This document shows positions 43,823 to 52,788 of a DNA stretch of 54,374 bases, piece after piece. The stretch's first letter is position 1; the number at the start of each line of letters is the position of its first letter. A program made the translations under genes and the position numbers. Source of the DNA: an uncultured Xylophilus sp. (GTDB lineage Bacteria > Pseudomonadota > Gammaproteobacteria > Burkholderiales > Burkholderiaceae_C); the NCBI GenBank assembly GCA_913776965.1, contig CAJYQL010000019.1, positions 1-54,374 of the forward strand. Reading direction: 5' to 3'. The notes under the pieces are model-generated. The model had not been told where the DNA came from. It did not search any database and saw nothing but the letters and a program-made list of their open reading frames with translations.

Positions 43823-46242
43823 CCGAGTCCGCCGTGCCCCGGGTGGGCATCGACGGACTGCTGGAGGCGGTCTGGATCGTCGATGCGGCGGATCTGCGTA
43901 TCGTCGAATGCAACCGCGCAGCCCAGACCCTGATGGGGACGGAAGCGGACACGGTATGTGGGCGGCCGGTGACCGATGTGTTCGGCGCACCGGAAGACCG
44001 CGCGTTCTGGGCCGAGGTGTCGGCCGGGACGGCGGGCGAACTGCATTCCGATACGCGTCTCTCGAAGCCCGGGGGGGGCACCATCGCGGTCGAGCGGCGT
44101 GTGCGGCCTGCCGGCGACGGCGCTCCGCCGCGCCACTGGCTGGTCGGGGCGGTGGACCGCAGCCGGCAGCAGGCCAGCGAGGAGGAACTGGAGACGCTGG
44201 TCGCCGAACTGCGCGCCACGCTCGAGTCCACCGCCGACGGCATCCTGGTGTGCAGCCTGAGCGGTGCGATCCGGGCCTTCAACCGCCGCTTCGCCCAGCT
44301 TTGGGACGTGCCGAAGGAACTGCTGATACAACGCGACGACGCGGCCGTGCATGCCCAGTTGGAGCGGCAGGTGGTCGATCCGGAGGGCTACCGCGCCCGT
44401 CTCGACCTGCTGCTGAAGAATTCCGAGCCGGAAGCCACCGACGTGCTGCTGCTGCGCTCGGGCCGCACGCTGCAGCGGCTGTCCACGCCCCAGTTCAGCC
44501 GCGGCCGGGTGATCGGCCGGGTGTTCTCGTTCCGGGACGTGACCGACCGGCTCGCCGCCGAGAACGGTCTGCGGCTGGCGGCCAAGGTGTTCGAATCCAG
44601 CCCCGACGCCGTCTTCATCGCCGATGCGCAGCACCGCATCGTGGCGGTCAACCCGGCCTGCCGCCGTCTCGCGCGCCAGGAGGGCGACGCGCTGGTCGGC
44701 ACGCACGCGGTGGACCTGTTCGAGGACCGCGACGCCGGCCGGCTGTTCACCGACATCCAGAAATGCTGGCAGACGTCCGGTCTGTGGGACGGGGAGGTCT
44801 GGCACCGCCGCGGCGACGGGTCGACCTGCCCGGTGCGGCTGTCGTGGGTGGTGCTCTACGGCACTGCGGGGGAGATGCTGCAGAGCATCGGCTTCTTCCG
44901 CGACCTGTCGGCCCAGCGCGCCGCGCAGCAGCGCATCGAGGAACTGGCGTACAGCGACACCCTGACCGGCTTGCCCAACCGCCTGTTGCTGGCGCGCCGC
45001 GTCGAGCGGGTACTGCAGCAGCAGCGCGGCGACGCACAGCAGCCGTTCGCGATCCTGTTCATCGACCTGGACCGCTTCAAGAACATCAACGATTCCCTCG
45101 GCCACCAGTTCGGCGACCGGGTGCTGGTCCATGTGGCGGAGCGGGTCAAGGCCTGCCTGCGGCTGGCCGACACGCTGTGCCGGGTGGGCGGCGACGAATT
45201 CGTGGTGCACCTGCACAACGCCGATGCCCTATCCGCGGAGCACGTGGCCCAGCGGGTCCAGCAGGCGCTGGCGCAGCCGTTCGCGCTCGACGACCTGCGG
45301 TTTTCGGTCAGCAGCAGCATCGGCATCGCGCTGCATCCGCGCGACGGCCATTCGCTCGACGACCTGATCCGCCATGCCGACACGGCGATGTTCCGGGTCA
45401 AGGAGCGGGGCCGCGGCAGCTACCGCTTCTACCAGCCCGACATGAAGGTCGATCTGCTGTCGCGTATGCGGATGGAGCATGCGATGCGCGAGGCGATGGA
45501 CCAGCGCCGCTTCGAATTGCACTACCAGCCGCAGATCGAACTGGCCACCGGCCGGCTGATCGGGGTGGAGGCGCTGATTCGCTGGACCGACGAGGCGATG
45601 GGTCCGGTATCGCCCGGCGTGTTCATCCCGCTCGCGGAAGAGTCGGGCTTCATCGTCACCATCGGCGCCTGGGTGCTGGAGGAGGCGGTGCGGCAGGCGG
45701 CCCAATGGCAGCTGGCCGGGACGCCGGTGCGGGTGTCGGTCAACGTGTCGGCGCTGCAGTTCCGGCAGGCCGATTTCATCGAACGCGTGGCCGCCGGCAT
45801 CCGCATCTCGGGGCTGGCGCCGCATCTGCTGGAGCTGGAATTGACCGAGACTATCCTGATCCAGGATGCGGACGAAGTGCTCGAGCGGCTGCATGCGCTG
45901 GCGGCGATCGGCGTGCAGCTCGCCATCGACGATTTCGGCACCGGCTATTCCAGCCTGGCGTACCTAAAGAAATTTCCGATCCACCGGCTGAAGATCGACC
46001 AGTCCTTCGTCCGCGGACTGCCGCACGACGAGAGCGACCTGGCGATCGTCACCGCGATGACCAGCATGGGCCGCGCCCTGCGGGTCGAGATGGTCGCGGA
46101 AGGCGTGGAAACGGCGGCCCAGCGCGAATGCCTGCGCACCCTGCACTGCGACCATTTCCAGGGATTCCTGTGCGCGCCCGGCCTGCCGGCCGCCGAAATG
46201 ACGCAGCGGCTGCGCCACGAGCCGCCGTTCATGCGCGGCTGA
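43819..46242 (+). CDS. PAS-PAS-PAS-GGDEF-EAL signalling protein
   Basis: The product is 807 aa starting at a GTG that overlaps the HD-GYP stop. Three PAS-like regions lie in the first ~370 residues (EAVWIVDAADLRIVECN; STADGILVCSLSGAIRAFN; SSPDAVFIADAQHRIVAVNP). The GGDEF motif is intact (RVGGDEFVV, near residue 456) and the EAL motif too (GVEALIRW, near 583; DDFGTGYSSLAYL). No membrane segment is visible, so it is a cytoplasmic sensor, perhaps of haem, flavin or redox. With the HD-GYP partner it makes a complete synthesis/degradation unit. Confidence 0.93.
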   Translation: MTESAVPRVGIDGLLEAVWIVDAADLRIVECNRAAQTLMGTEADTVCGRPVTDVFGAPEDRAFWAEVSAGTAGELHSDTRLSKPGGGTIAVERRVRPAGDGAPPRHWLVGAVDRSRQQASEEELETLVAELRATLESTADGILVCSLSGAIRAFNRRFAQLWDVPKELLIQRDDAAVHAQLERQVVDPEGYRARLDLLLKNSEPEATDVLLLRSGRTLQRLSTPQFSRGRVIGRVFSFRDVTDRLAAENGLRLAAKVFESSPDAVFIADAQHRIVAVNPACRRLARQEGDALVGTHAVDLFEDRDAGRLFTDIQKCWQTSGLWDGEVWHRRGDGSTCPVRLSWVVLYGTAGEMLQSIGFFRDLSAQRAAQQRIEELAYSDTLTGLPNRLLLARRVERVLQQQRGDAQQPFAILFIDLDRFKNINDSLGHQFGDRVLVHVAERVKACLRLADTLCRVGGDEFVVHLHNADALSAEHVAQRVQQALAQPFALDDLRFSVSSSIGIALHPRDGHSLDDLIRHADTAMFRVKERGRGSYRFYQPDMKVDLLSRMRMEHAMREAMDQRRFELHYQPQIELATGRLIGVEALIRWTDEAMGPVSPGVFIPLAEESGFIVTIGAWVLEEAVRQAAQWQLAGTPVRVSVNVSALQFRQADFIERVAAGIRISGLAPHLLELELTETILIQDADEVLERLHALAAIGVQLAIDDFGTGYSSLAYLKKFPIHRLKIDQSFVRGLPHDESDLAIVTAMTSMGRALRVEMVAEGVETAAQRECLRTLHCDHFQGFLCAPGLPAAEMTQRLRHEPPFMRG

Positions 46243-46275
46243 TGCGGGCCGTGGGCGCAGCCCCGCAGGGCGCTT

Positions 46276-47088
46276 TCAGCCGGTGATGCCTTTCCACAGC
46301 ATGTAGGCCGCCAGCAGGTAGAGCAGGCAGCCGAAGATACGCTTGAGCTTCGCTACCGGCAGCGCATGGGCCGCCCGCGCGCCGAGCGGCGCCAGCAGCA
46401 TGCTGAAGACCGCGATGACCGCCAGTGCCGGCAACCAGACATAGCCGACCGACGCGGGCGGCAGACCGTCCACCTGCAGGCCGCTCGCCACGTACCCCAC
46501 CACGTTGGCGAGCGCGATCGGGAAGCCGAGCGCCGCGCTGGTGGCGACGGCGGCGTGGATCGGCACGTTGCGCCGGGTCATGAACGGCACGCTGATGAAA
46601 CCGCCGCCGGCGCCGACCAGTCCCGAGAGGAATCCGATGCCGCCGCCGGCGGCCCACAGTCCGGCCATCCCCGGCATCCTCCGGTCGGGTGTGGCGGCCG
46701 ATGCCAGGAGCATGCGGGTGGCAGAGAAGCCGACGAACAGGCCGAAGAAGATCGCCAGCGGCCGACCTTTGAGCAGGGCGAATACGCCCGCACTCGCGAC
46801 CAGGCTGCCGAGGACGATGCCGGGCGCGAGATGCCGAAAGATGTCCCAGCGCACGGCGCCCCGCCGGTGATGCGCGCGCACGCTGGAGGCGGAGGTGAAG
46901 ACGATGGTCGCCATCGACGTAGCGATGGCCATCTTGACGGCCAGGTCGGCAGGCACGCCGCGATGGCCGAGCATGGCGGTAATGAACGGCACCATGATCA
47001 TGCCGCCGCCGATGCCGAGTAGTCCGGCCAGAAAGCCGGCGACGATGCCCAGTGTCGCCAATTCGGCGACCAGAAGAATGTCGAGCAT
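46276..47088 (-). CDS. TSUP/TauE-SafE family permease
   Basis: The product is 270 aa with about eight membrane helices. The family repeat is present twice: GFLAGLLGIGGGMIMVPF near the N-terminus and GFLSGLVGAGGGFISVPF in the second half. Such proteins export sulfite, sulfoacetate or related organosulfur anions, but the substrate here is unknown. It is transcribed opposite to the PAS-GGDEF-EAL gene. Confidence 0.92.
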   Translation of the reverse strand: MLDILLVAELATLGIVAGFLAGLLGIGGGMIMVPFITAMLGHRGVPADLAVKMAIATSMATIVFTSASSVRAHHRRGAVRWDIFRHLAPGIVLGSLVASAGVFALLKGRPLAIFFGLFVGFSATRMLLASAATPDRRMPGMAGLWAAGGGIGFLSGLVGAGGGFISVPFMTRRNVPIHAAVATSAALGFPIALANVVGYVASGLQVDGLPPASVGYVWLPALAVIAVFSMLLAPLGARAAHALPVAKLKRIFGCLLYLLAAYMLWKGITG

Positions 47089-47175
47089 CGCAAGTCCCGT
47101 CGTGTGCCGTCAGGGGAGGCGGCGCCTCCGGAAGGCGGCAGTGTAGCGGCGCCTGCGGCCGCTTGCAGGAGCGAC

Positions 47176-47319
47176 TTAGCCCAGCGGCTTCCAGGCGGGT
47201 GGGTCCGGCAGCGGATAGTCCGGTCCGCGGTACTGCTGCATGGCTTCGCGTTGCCGCATACGCTTCAGATACCGCGGCTTCGGCTTGCCTTCCGATTCGT
47301 GGGTGCGGGTCTTGGACAT
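47176..47319 (-). CDS. Small basic protein (47 aa), second of a pair
   Basis: The ATG at 47319 is preceded by GAGGAG, and the ribosome site overlaps the stop of the previous small gene (TGAGGAG). The product is Lys/Arg/Pro-rich (SKTRTHESEGKPKPRYLKRM) with a Pro-rich end (DYPLPDPPAWKPLG). The family is not recognised. Basic, short and cytoplasmic, it could bind nucleic acid or the ribosome, but that is a guess. Confidence 0.6.
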   Translation of the reverse strand: MSKTRTHESEGKPKPRYLKRMRQREAMQQYRGPDYPLPDPPAWKPLG

Positions 47320-47329
47320 GGTGCGCTCC

Positions 47330-47524
47330 TCACATCGATGCGGAAGGGGAGGGAACGGCCGCCGTCATGCGGCGAATGCCGAGACCCGGTGTGCGACCTT
47401 GTTGATGTCGGCCGCTCGCCGATGGGCGGCGTTTGGCAGCCATCTGCGCGCGGTCCGAGGTTTCCAATGCTTCGTACTGACCGAGTTGGGTCGGGGCAGG
47501 CTTGTGTCGGATCGGCGTGTTCAT
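47330..47524 (-). CDS. Small basic protein (64 aa), first of a pair
   Basis: The ATG at 47524 has AGGAG seven bases upstream. The product is polar and basic (MNTPIRHKPAPTQLGQYEAL, then AQMAAKRRPSASGRHQQG). It ends 10 nt before the next small gene, whose Shine-Dalgarno overlaps its stop, so they form a two-gene unit. The function is unknown. Confidence 0.55.
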   Translation of the reverse strand: MNTPIRHKPAPTQLGQYEALETSDRAQMAAKRRPSASGRHQQGRTPGLGIRRMTAAVPSPSASM

Positions 47525-47760
47525 GTCGTGCTCCTGTTGATCAATGCTAAGAGCCGACGCTGTCCGAGCCGTGGCGGACGCAACCCTTTCTCGAATGCAG
47601 CTTTGGCCTACAGGAACGGTACGCGGCAGCGACGGCGACGGATCGGTCCTACGTCCAGCAAGCCCGGCGGCTTGCGGGCCCTGCGCGGCTCAAAGGAATA
47701 AGTTTGATAGCCAAGGGGTCAGTTCTGGCCGCATCTCTCTTCACCCATCAAGGAGTTCTC

Positions 47761-48339
47761 ATGCAACGTTCTTCAGTCTTCCGTACTTCTTCCGGTATCG
47801 CTGCGGCGGTCGCCCTTACGCTGGCGTGCACGGCGCTCCCCGCCGCCGCGCAGTCGTCGCTCGGCATGTCCAACAGCACGTCCACGACGTCGACCATCGG
47901 CGGCACGAACAGCCTGCAGGGCCAGGCGATCGGCGGGACCACGGCCAATGACCGGGCACGCGCAGGCGGTGCGCTGGGTGTCGGCAGCACCGGTACGACC
48001 AGCACCTTGCCGGCGACGCCGGGCAACGCAATGCGCGATGCGACCGGCACCGGCACGACGACCGGCGTGGGCGCTGCCAGCGGCATCGGCGCTACCGGCG
48101 CAGCCTCGGGACTGAGTACGCCCATCGGCGGTGCGGCTGTGCCGGGTAGCACCTTGGGTAGCCCCACCGGTGCCGGTGCGATGGGCACGGGGGGCGTGGG
48201 GGCTACCGGCACGATCGGAGGCACGGGCGTGGGCGCGGGTGTCGGCGCAGGAGCCGGTGCGGGCATCGGAGGCGGGACCGGTGCCGGTGCGGCCGGCGGG
48301 GCAGCCGGTGCCGCCGCGGGAGGCGCTGGCGGACGCTGA
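47761..48339 (+). CDS. Secreted Gly/Ala/Thr-rich low-complexity protein
   Basis: The product is 192 aa from the ATG at 47761 behind AAGGAG; an in-frame ATG 57 nt upstream lacks this. The signal peptide runs to about ALPAAAQS. The mature part consists of degenerate Gly-Ala-Thr-Ser repeats, ending in a stretch of GAGAGIGG- and GAAGGAA-type sequence. No cysteine is seen in the mature part. It resembles surface or biofilm matrix proteins in composition only. A strong terminator follows. Confidence 0.7.
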   Translation: MQRSSVFRTSSGIAAAVALTLACTALPAAAQSSLGMSNSTSTTSTIGGTNSLQGQAIGGTTANDRARAGGALGVGSTGTTSTLPATPGNAMRDATGTGTTTGVGAASGIGATGAASGLSTPIGGAAVPGSTLGSPTGAGAMGTGGVGATGTIGGTGVGAGVGAGAGAGIGGGTGAGAAGGAAGAAAGGAGGR

Positions 48340-48370
48340 TTCTGTCCGACACCCGACGCTCGCCAAAACG

Positions 48371-48401
48371 AAAACGGCAACCGAAAGGTTGCCGTTTTTT
48401 T
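48371..48401 (+). terminator. Terminator after the Gly/Ala-rich gene
   Basis: A 12-bp stem AAAACGGCAACC / GGTTGCCGTTTT on a GAAA tetraloop is followed by TTT. Confidence 0.88.
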
Positions 48402-48434
48402 ATGGGATGCCGGCAAAGCCGTCATCCCGAAGAA

Positions 48435-48609
48435 GGTGCCTGCGAGTGCCACCGGACCGGCATCCTGAACCGGGGGTTCAGGTGGGCCAGGGCAGCCAGC
48501 CGTTGGGTTCATCTGACGCGAGACGATCACGCTCAGCTGGCGATGTACCTAGTCCGTGCTCAGAGAGCATTGGTTCAAGGAAATATAAAGCCCGGCGAGC
48601 ACCGCAGAC
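48435..48609 (-). ncRNA. ssrS: 6S RNA
   Basis: This lies directly downstream of zapA on the same strand, the standard location in beta- and gammaproteobacteria. The 5' part (CTGCGGTGCTCGCCGG) can pair with the 3' part (CCGGTGGCACTCGCAG), and the 3' half contains CACCTGAACCCCCGGTTCAGG, which resembles E. coli 6S in position and sequence pattern. The length of about 175 nt fits. Ends are approximate. It mimics an open promoter to hold sigma-70 RNA polymerase in stationary phase. Confidence 0.72.
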
Positions 48610-48615
48610 GCCGTC

Positions 48616-48621
48616 ATTCTA
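48616..48621 (-). promoter_or_regulatory. -10 element of the 6S RNA promoter
   Basis: TAGAAT on the minus strand lies seven bases before the inferred 6S start. The -35 region is weak. Confidence 0.5.
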
Positions 48622-48654
48622 CGCCGACGGGCGCTACAGCGTGCGAGCCGAACG

Positions 48655-48972
48655 TTACAGCGCGCGACCTGCGTCGTCCTGCAGCGCGTCGTCGAGCCGC
48701 TGTACCAGATCGGCCCAGCGGGCATCGTCGGGCCCTGCCGCAGACGATGCAGCGGGCGCCGCGGCGCCCGCTGGCCGGTCGCTCACGTCGAAGGCCAGGT
48801 TGAGTGCCGTCAGCACCGCGATACGGTCGCGTGCCCGCACCTTGCCGGCGTCGCGGATGCGGGTCATCGTGTCGTGGACCCGGGCCACGGCGGCCCGCAG
48901 CCGTTCCTCGCCGCCTTCGGGGCAACCGAGCAGATAGCTCTGCCCCATGATCTGTACTTCCAGCTGCTTCAT
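48655..48972 (-). CDS. zapA: Cell division protein ZapA
   Basis: The product is 105 aa. It stabilises FtsZ rings. The N-terminal beta-hairpin/helix (MKQLEVQIMGQSYLLGCPEG) and the helical ARVHDTMTRIRDAGKV and VLTALNLAFDV segments are typical. Its start overlaps the stop of the coiled-coil protein upstream (ATGA). The C-terminal part is an Ala-rich linker followed by a short helix. Confidence 0.93.
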   Translation of the reverse strand: MKQLEVQIMGQSYLLGCPEGGEERLRAAVARVHDTMTRIRDAGKVRARDRIAVLTALNLAFDVSDRPAGAAAPAASSAAGPDDARWADLVQRLDDALQDDAGRAL

Positions 48973-49220
48973 GCTGATGCCCGGCTTTCCGCTTCGTCGA
49001 ATGCATGCGCCTCGCTGCCGGCCGGCAGGCGCGCGATCAGCGCGTCCACGCGGTCGCGTGCGGTGTCGAGGCGGGCCCGCAGATCGTCGCGTTCAAGCGC
49101 CAGTGCGGCGGCTTCCTGGACGAGCGCCGCATGGGCACGCTGCAGATCGGCGTGCCGTGCGAGCAGGCGCTCGACGCGTTCTGCGACCTGGTCGATGGGG
49201 TGGGGGAGCGCGGATGCCAT
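48969..49220 (-). CDS. Short coiled-coil protein upstream of zapA (ZapB-like)
   Basis: The product is 83 aa, almost entirely coiled coil (QVAERVERLLARHADLQRAH, then ERDDLRARLDTARDRVDALI). It is coupled to zapA by a 4-nt overlap. Similar small coiled-coil proteins precede zapA in many proteobacteria and are annotated as ZapB-like or TIGR02449-type. A role in Z-ring assembly is inferred from this. Confidence 0.75.
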   Translation of the reverse strand: MASALPHPIDQVAERVERLLARHADLQRAHAALVQEAAALALERDDLRARLDTARDRVDALIARLPAGSEAHAFDEAESRASA

Positions 49221-49311
49221 GGAGCCGCCGATTGTAGGGTGGGGTGATCGCCTTCCGGCGGCCGCGCCGGGCGGCCGCGTCGCGGAAAGCGCTCGCTTAG
49301 AATCCGCCGGT

Positions 49312-49515
49312 TGGTGCTCGCATGCCGGTTCACGGGATGCAGTTCAACGGGAAGCAGGAGGGCGTCATGCCCGACCTGCGCTGCCCCCGCAACGGTCGGT
49401 GGAAGAACCGCAAGGTTCCGCATCCCTCACACAGCCACTGGAGCTGCGCCGCAGGCACACTCTGGGAAGGCGACGGATGCCGTTTCCGCCCAGCCCGGAT
49501 ACCGGCCAACGAGGT
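49312..49515 (+). promoter_or_regulatory. Cobalamin riboswitch
   Basis: Diagnostic blocks occur in order: GGTGCTCGCATGCCGG, GGGAAGCAGGAG, CTGCCCCCGCAACGGT, GCCACTGG (49434-), CTGGGAAGGC and finally AGCCCGGATACCGGCC. It lies in the leader of btuB, with a TAGAAT -10 at 49298-49303. Adenosylcobalamin binding should lower expression of the whole operon. Confidence 0.93.
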
Positions 49516-49603
49516 TGCCGTGCGTCGTCCCTGTGGCGGCGCCCGGCTTGTGGTCCAGAGCGGCGGGGAGGTCGCTCAAGGACGCTCCTGCGATCTCTTT
49601 CCG

Positions 49604-51451
49604 ATGCAACGTTCCATTTCCGGCCTGCCCCTGGCCGTTCTTTCGCTGGCGCTCGCCAGCGCCTTCCCCGCGCACGCCCAGACGGCGGCGACCCCGCAAC
49701 TCGGCGAAACCGTGGTGACCGCCACGCGTGTCGCGCAACCGCTCGCCGACCTGGTGGCCGACGTGTCGATCGTCGACCGCGACACGATCGAGCGCAGCGG
49801 CGCTGTCGGCGTGGCCGATGTGCTCGCGCGGCTGCCCGGCATCGAGATCTCGCGCAACGGCGGGCCGGGCAATGCCAGCAGCGTGTTCCTGCGCGGGGCC
49901 GAATCGCGCTTCACCGCCGTCTACATCGACGGCGTGCGGGTCGATTCGCAGTCCACCGGCGGCGCGCAATGGGAGCAGATTCCGCTCGCGCAGATCGACC
50001 GGATCGAGGTGCTGCGCGGCCCGGCCGCCGCGGTGTACGGATCGGACGCGATCGGCGGCGTGATCCAGCTCTTCACCAAACGCGGCGAGCCCGGCGTCGC
50101 GCCGTCGGTCGGCGTCGGTTTCGGCACCCACGGCACGCGCCGCGCGGAAGCCGCGATCAGCGGCGCGACCGGCACCGACAACGTGTTCGACTACGCGCTC
50201 GGCATCGCGCACGAGGAGAGCAAGGGTTTCAACATCCGCCCGATCGCCGGGCAGAACCCCGACCGCGACGGTTACCGCAGCACGTCGGCGAACGCCCGGC
50301 TCGGCTTCCAGGTCAACCGCCGGCACCGCCTGGAGGGCACGCTGCTCGCCAACGACCTGAATTCGCAGTACGACAGCAGCCTGCGCGCCGACGACCGCAA
50401 CCTGCACCGGCTGCGCACCGGCGGCCTGTCGTGGGCCGCGCAGTGGACCGACGCCTACCGTACGCGGCTGCAGGTGACCGATGCCGACAGCCGGTACGAG
50501 ACCACGCCGTCGGCCTACATCACCAACACCCGGCTGCGCAACTACCTGTTCCAGAACGAATACCGCACCGGCCCGCACCTGTTCACCGCCGCGCTGGAGC
50601 GGCGCGAGGACCGGCTGCGCAATCCGCTGGAGCGGCCGGTGGCACTCGACCGCGAGCGTCATCAGAACGCACTGGCGCTCGGCTACGGCCTGAATGCCGG
50701 CCGGCACACGCTGCAACTCAATGCCCGGCACGACGACGACAGCGAGTTCGGCGGCAAGAGCACCGGCAGCGCGGCCTACGGCTTCGCGGCCACGCCGCAG
50801 TGGCGCGCGACCGCGTCGGCGGCCACCGCCTTCCGCGCGCCGACGCTCTACCAGCGCTTCAGCCAGTACGGCACCGCATCGCTGGCGCCGGAAAGCAGCC
50901 GCAACGTCGAGGCCGGCCTGCGCTGGACCCAGGGCCCGAGCAGCGCCGGCGTCGTCGTCTACCGCAACCGCGTGGAGAACCTGATCACCTTCGCTTCGGC
51001 GTCGCAGTGCCCGCCGGCGCAGAACCAGGGCTGCTACCGCAACGTGGCCCGCGCCGAATACGCCGGCCTGACGCTGTCGGGCAGCCACCGCGTGGGCGAC
51101 GTGGCGCTGCGCGGTTCGTTGGACCTGCAGGACCCGAAGGACCTCGACACCGGCCGCCAGCTCGCGCGGCGTGCGCGCCGCCACGCCACGCTCGGCGCCG
51201 ACACCCGCGTCGGCGGCTGGAACATCGGCGCCGATGCGCAACTGTCGGGCTACCGCTGGGACGACGGCGCCAATACCCGCCGCCTGGGCGGCTACACGCT
51301 GCTGAACCTGTACGCCAGCACCCGCATCGCCCGCGACTTCACGCTGCTCGCACGGGTCGACAACCTCGCCGACAAGCAGTACGAGCTGGCACGGACCTAC
51401 GCGACGCCGGGCCGGGTGTTCTACCTCGGGGTGAAGTGGCAGCCGCTGTGA
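49604..51451 (+). CDS. btuB: TonB-dependent vitamin B12 outer-membrane receptor
   Basis: The product is 615 aa from the ATG at 49604, about 90 nt after the riboswitch. The signal peptide ends near AHAQ. The TonB box is ETVVTA (residues 35-40). The plug domain (LARLPGIEISRNGGPG, FLRGAESRFTAVYIDGVRV) and a 22-strand-type barrel follow, ending in the aromatic C-terminal YLGVKWQPL. Riboswitch control and the cob genes downstream make BtuB the firm call. Confidence 0.93.
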   Translation: MQRSISGLPLAVLSLALASAFPAHAQTAATPQLGETVVTATRVAQPLADLVADVSIVDRDTIERSGAVGVADVLARLPGIEISRNGGPGNASSVFLRGAESRFTAVYIDGVRVDSQSTGGAQWEQIPLAQIDRIEVLRGPAAAVYGSDAIGGVIQLFTKRGEPGVAPSVGVGFGTHGTRRAEAAISGATGTDNVFDYALGIAHEESKGFNIRPIAGQNPDRDGYRSTSANARLGFQVNRRHRLEGTLLANDLNSQYDSSLRADDRNLHRLRTGGLSWAAQWTDAYRTRLQVTDADSRYETTPSAYITNTRLRNYLFQNEYRTGPHLFTAALERREDRLRNPLERPVALDRERHQNALALGYGLNAGRHTLQLNARHDDDSEFGGKSTGSAAYGFAATPQWRATASAATAFRAPTLYQRFSQYGTASLAPESSRNVEAGLRWTQGPSSAGVVVYRNRVENLITFASASQCPPAQNQGCYRNVARAEYAGLTLSGSHRVGDVALRGSLDLQDPKDLDTGRQLARRARRHATLGADTRVGGWNIGADAQLSGYRWDDGANTRRLGGYTLLNLYASTRIARDFTLLARVDNLADKQYELARTYATPGRVFYLGVKWQPL

Positions 51452-52788
51452 ACGACGGCCGCGTCCGATGCCCGGCCGTGCTGGTCGCGGCGCCTGCGTC
51501 GGGGCAGGGCAAGACGACAGTAGCGGCGGCCATGGCGCGGCTGCATGGCCGCGCCGGCCGGCGGGTGCGGGCCTTCAAGTGCGGACCGGACTTTCTCGAT
51601 CCGTTCTGGCTGGCGACCGCCAGCGGCGCGCCGGTCGATGCGCTCGACCTCTGGATGACCGGCGAGGCCGACTGCGCCGCCCGGCTGCGCGCCGCGGCAG
51701 CGGACGCCGACCTGCTGGTCGTCGAGGGGGCGATGGGCCTGTTCGACGGCACGCCGAGCGCGGCCGACATCGCGGCCCGGTTCGAGCTGCCGGTGCTGGC
51801 GGTGATCGACGCCCAGGCGATGGCCGGCACCTTCGGCGCGCTCGCCTTCGGCCTGAAACACTACCGGCCGGAGCTGCCCTGGGCCGGCGTGCTGGCCAAC
51901 CGGGTGGCGACCGAGCGGCATGCCGGCATGTTGCAGGCCGGACTGCGCGACGCCGGCGACTGGCTGGGCGCGCTGCCACGCGGCGCGGCGTGGGCGCTGC
52001 CCGAGCGGCACCTCGGGCTGGTCGCGGATCTGCCGCAGGCCGATGCGCTGGCGCGGCTCGACGCTGCCGCCGACGCTCTGGCGGCGACGCCGCTCGGCCG
52101 CCTCGACAGCGCCGGGCTGCAGCGCTGGTCGGTCGATTTCGGTGCGGCCGACACGGCGCCGGTCACGGCACTGCCGCCGCTGCTGCGCGGCCGGCGCATC
52201 GCCGTCGCCCGCGACGCCGCCTTCTGCTTCCTCTACGGCGCCAACCTCGACTGCCTGCGGTCCTTGGGCGCCGAGACGGTCTTCTTCTCGCCGCTGGCCG
52301 ACGCGCCCCTACCCGACTGCGACGCGGTCTGGCTGCCCGGCGGCTATCCGGAACTGCACCTGCCGGCCCTGGCCGCGGCCCGCACCACCCGCGCCGGGCT
52401 GGCAGCCCACATCGCGGCCGGCCGGCCGGTCTGGGCGGAATGCGGCGGCATGATGGCGCTGATGGACACGATCGTCGATGCGGCAGGGGCCGCCCACCGC
52501 GCCTGGGGACTGCTGCCGGGCACCGTCACGATGCAGCGGCGGCTCGCGGCGCTGGGGCCGCAGCGGCTGGAACTGCCGGCGGGCACGCTGCGCGGCCACA
52601 CCTTCCACTACTCGACTGCCGACACGCCGCTGGCCGCGGTCGCCCGCACCGCGCGGCCGGAGGCGCCGGTCGCCGCGGACGCGGGCGAAGCGCTCTACCG
52701 GCAGGGTCCGGTGCAGGCGAGCTATTTCCACGCCTGGTTCCCGTCGTCGCCACAGGCCACCGCCGCTCTCTTCGGAGGCGCGCCATGA
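51448..52788 (+). CDS. cobB: Cobyrinic acid a,c-diamide synthase
   Basis: The product is 446 aa; the GTG start overlaps the btuB stop (GTGA). It uses ATP and glutamine to amidate cobyrinic acid. The N-terminal P-loop reads APASGQGKTTVAAA, the phosphate-binding EGAMGLFDG lies near residue 93, and the C-terminal glutamine amidotransferase has the nucleophile Cys332 in WAECGGMM with a partner His in GHTFHYS. It matches CobB/CbiA size (about 450). Confidence 0.93.
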   Translation: MNDGRVRCPAVLVAAPASGQGKTTVAAAMARLHGRAGRRVRAFKCGPDFLDPFWLATASGAPVDALDLWMTGEADCAARLRAAAADADLLVVEGAMGLFDGTPSAADIAARFELPVLAVIDAQAMAGTFGALAFGLKHYRPELPWAGVLANRVATERHAGMLQAGLRDAGDWLGALPRGAAWALPERHLGLVADLPQADALARLDAAADALAATPLGRLDSAGLQRWSVDFGAADTAPVTALPPLLRGRRIAVARDAAFCFLYGANLDCLRSLGAETVFFSPLADAPLPDCDAVWLPGGYPELHLPALAAARTTRAGLAAHIAAGRPVWAECGGMMALMDTIVDAAGAAHRAWGLLPGTVTMQRRLAALGPQRLELPAGTLRGHTFHYSTADTPLAAVARTARPEAPVAADAGEALYRQGPVQASYFHAWFPSSPQATAALFGGAP

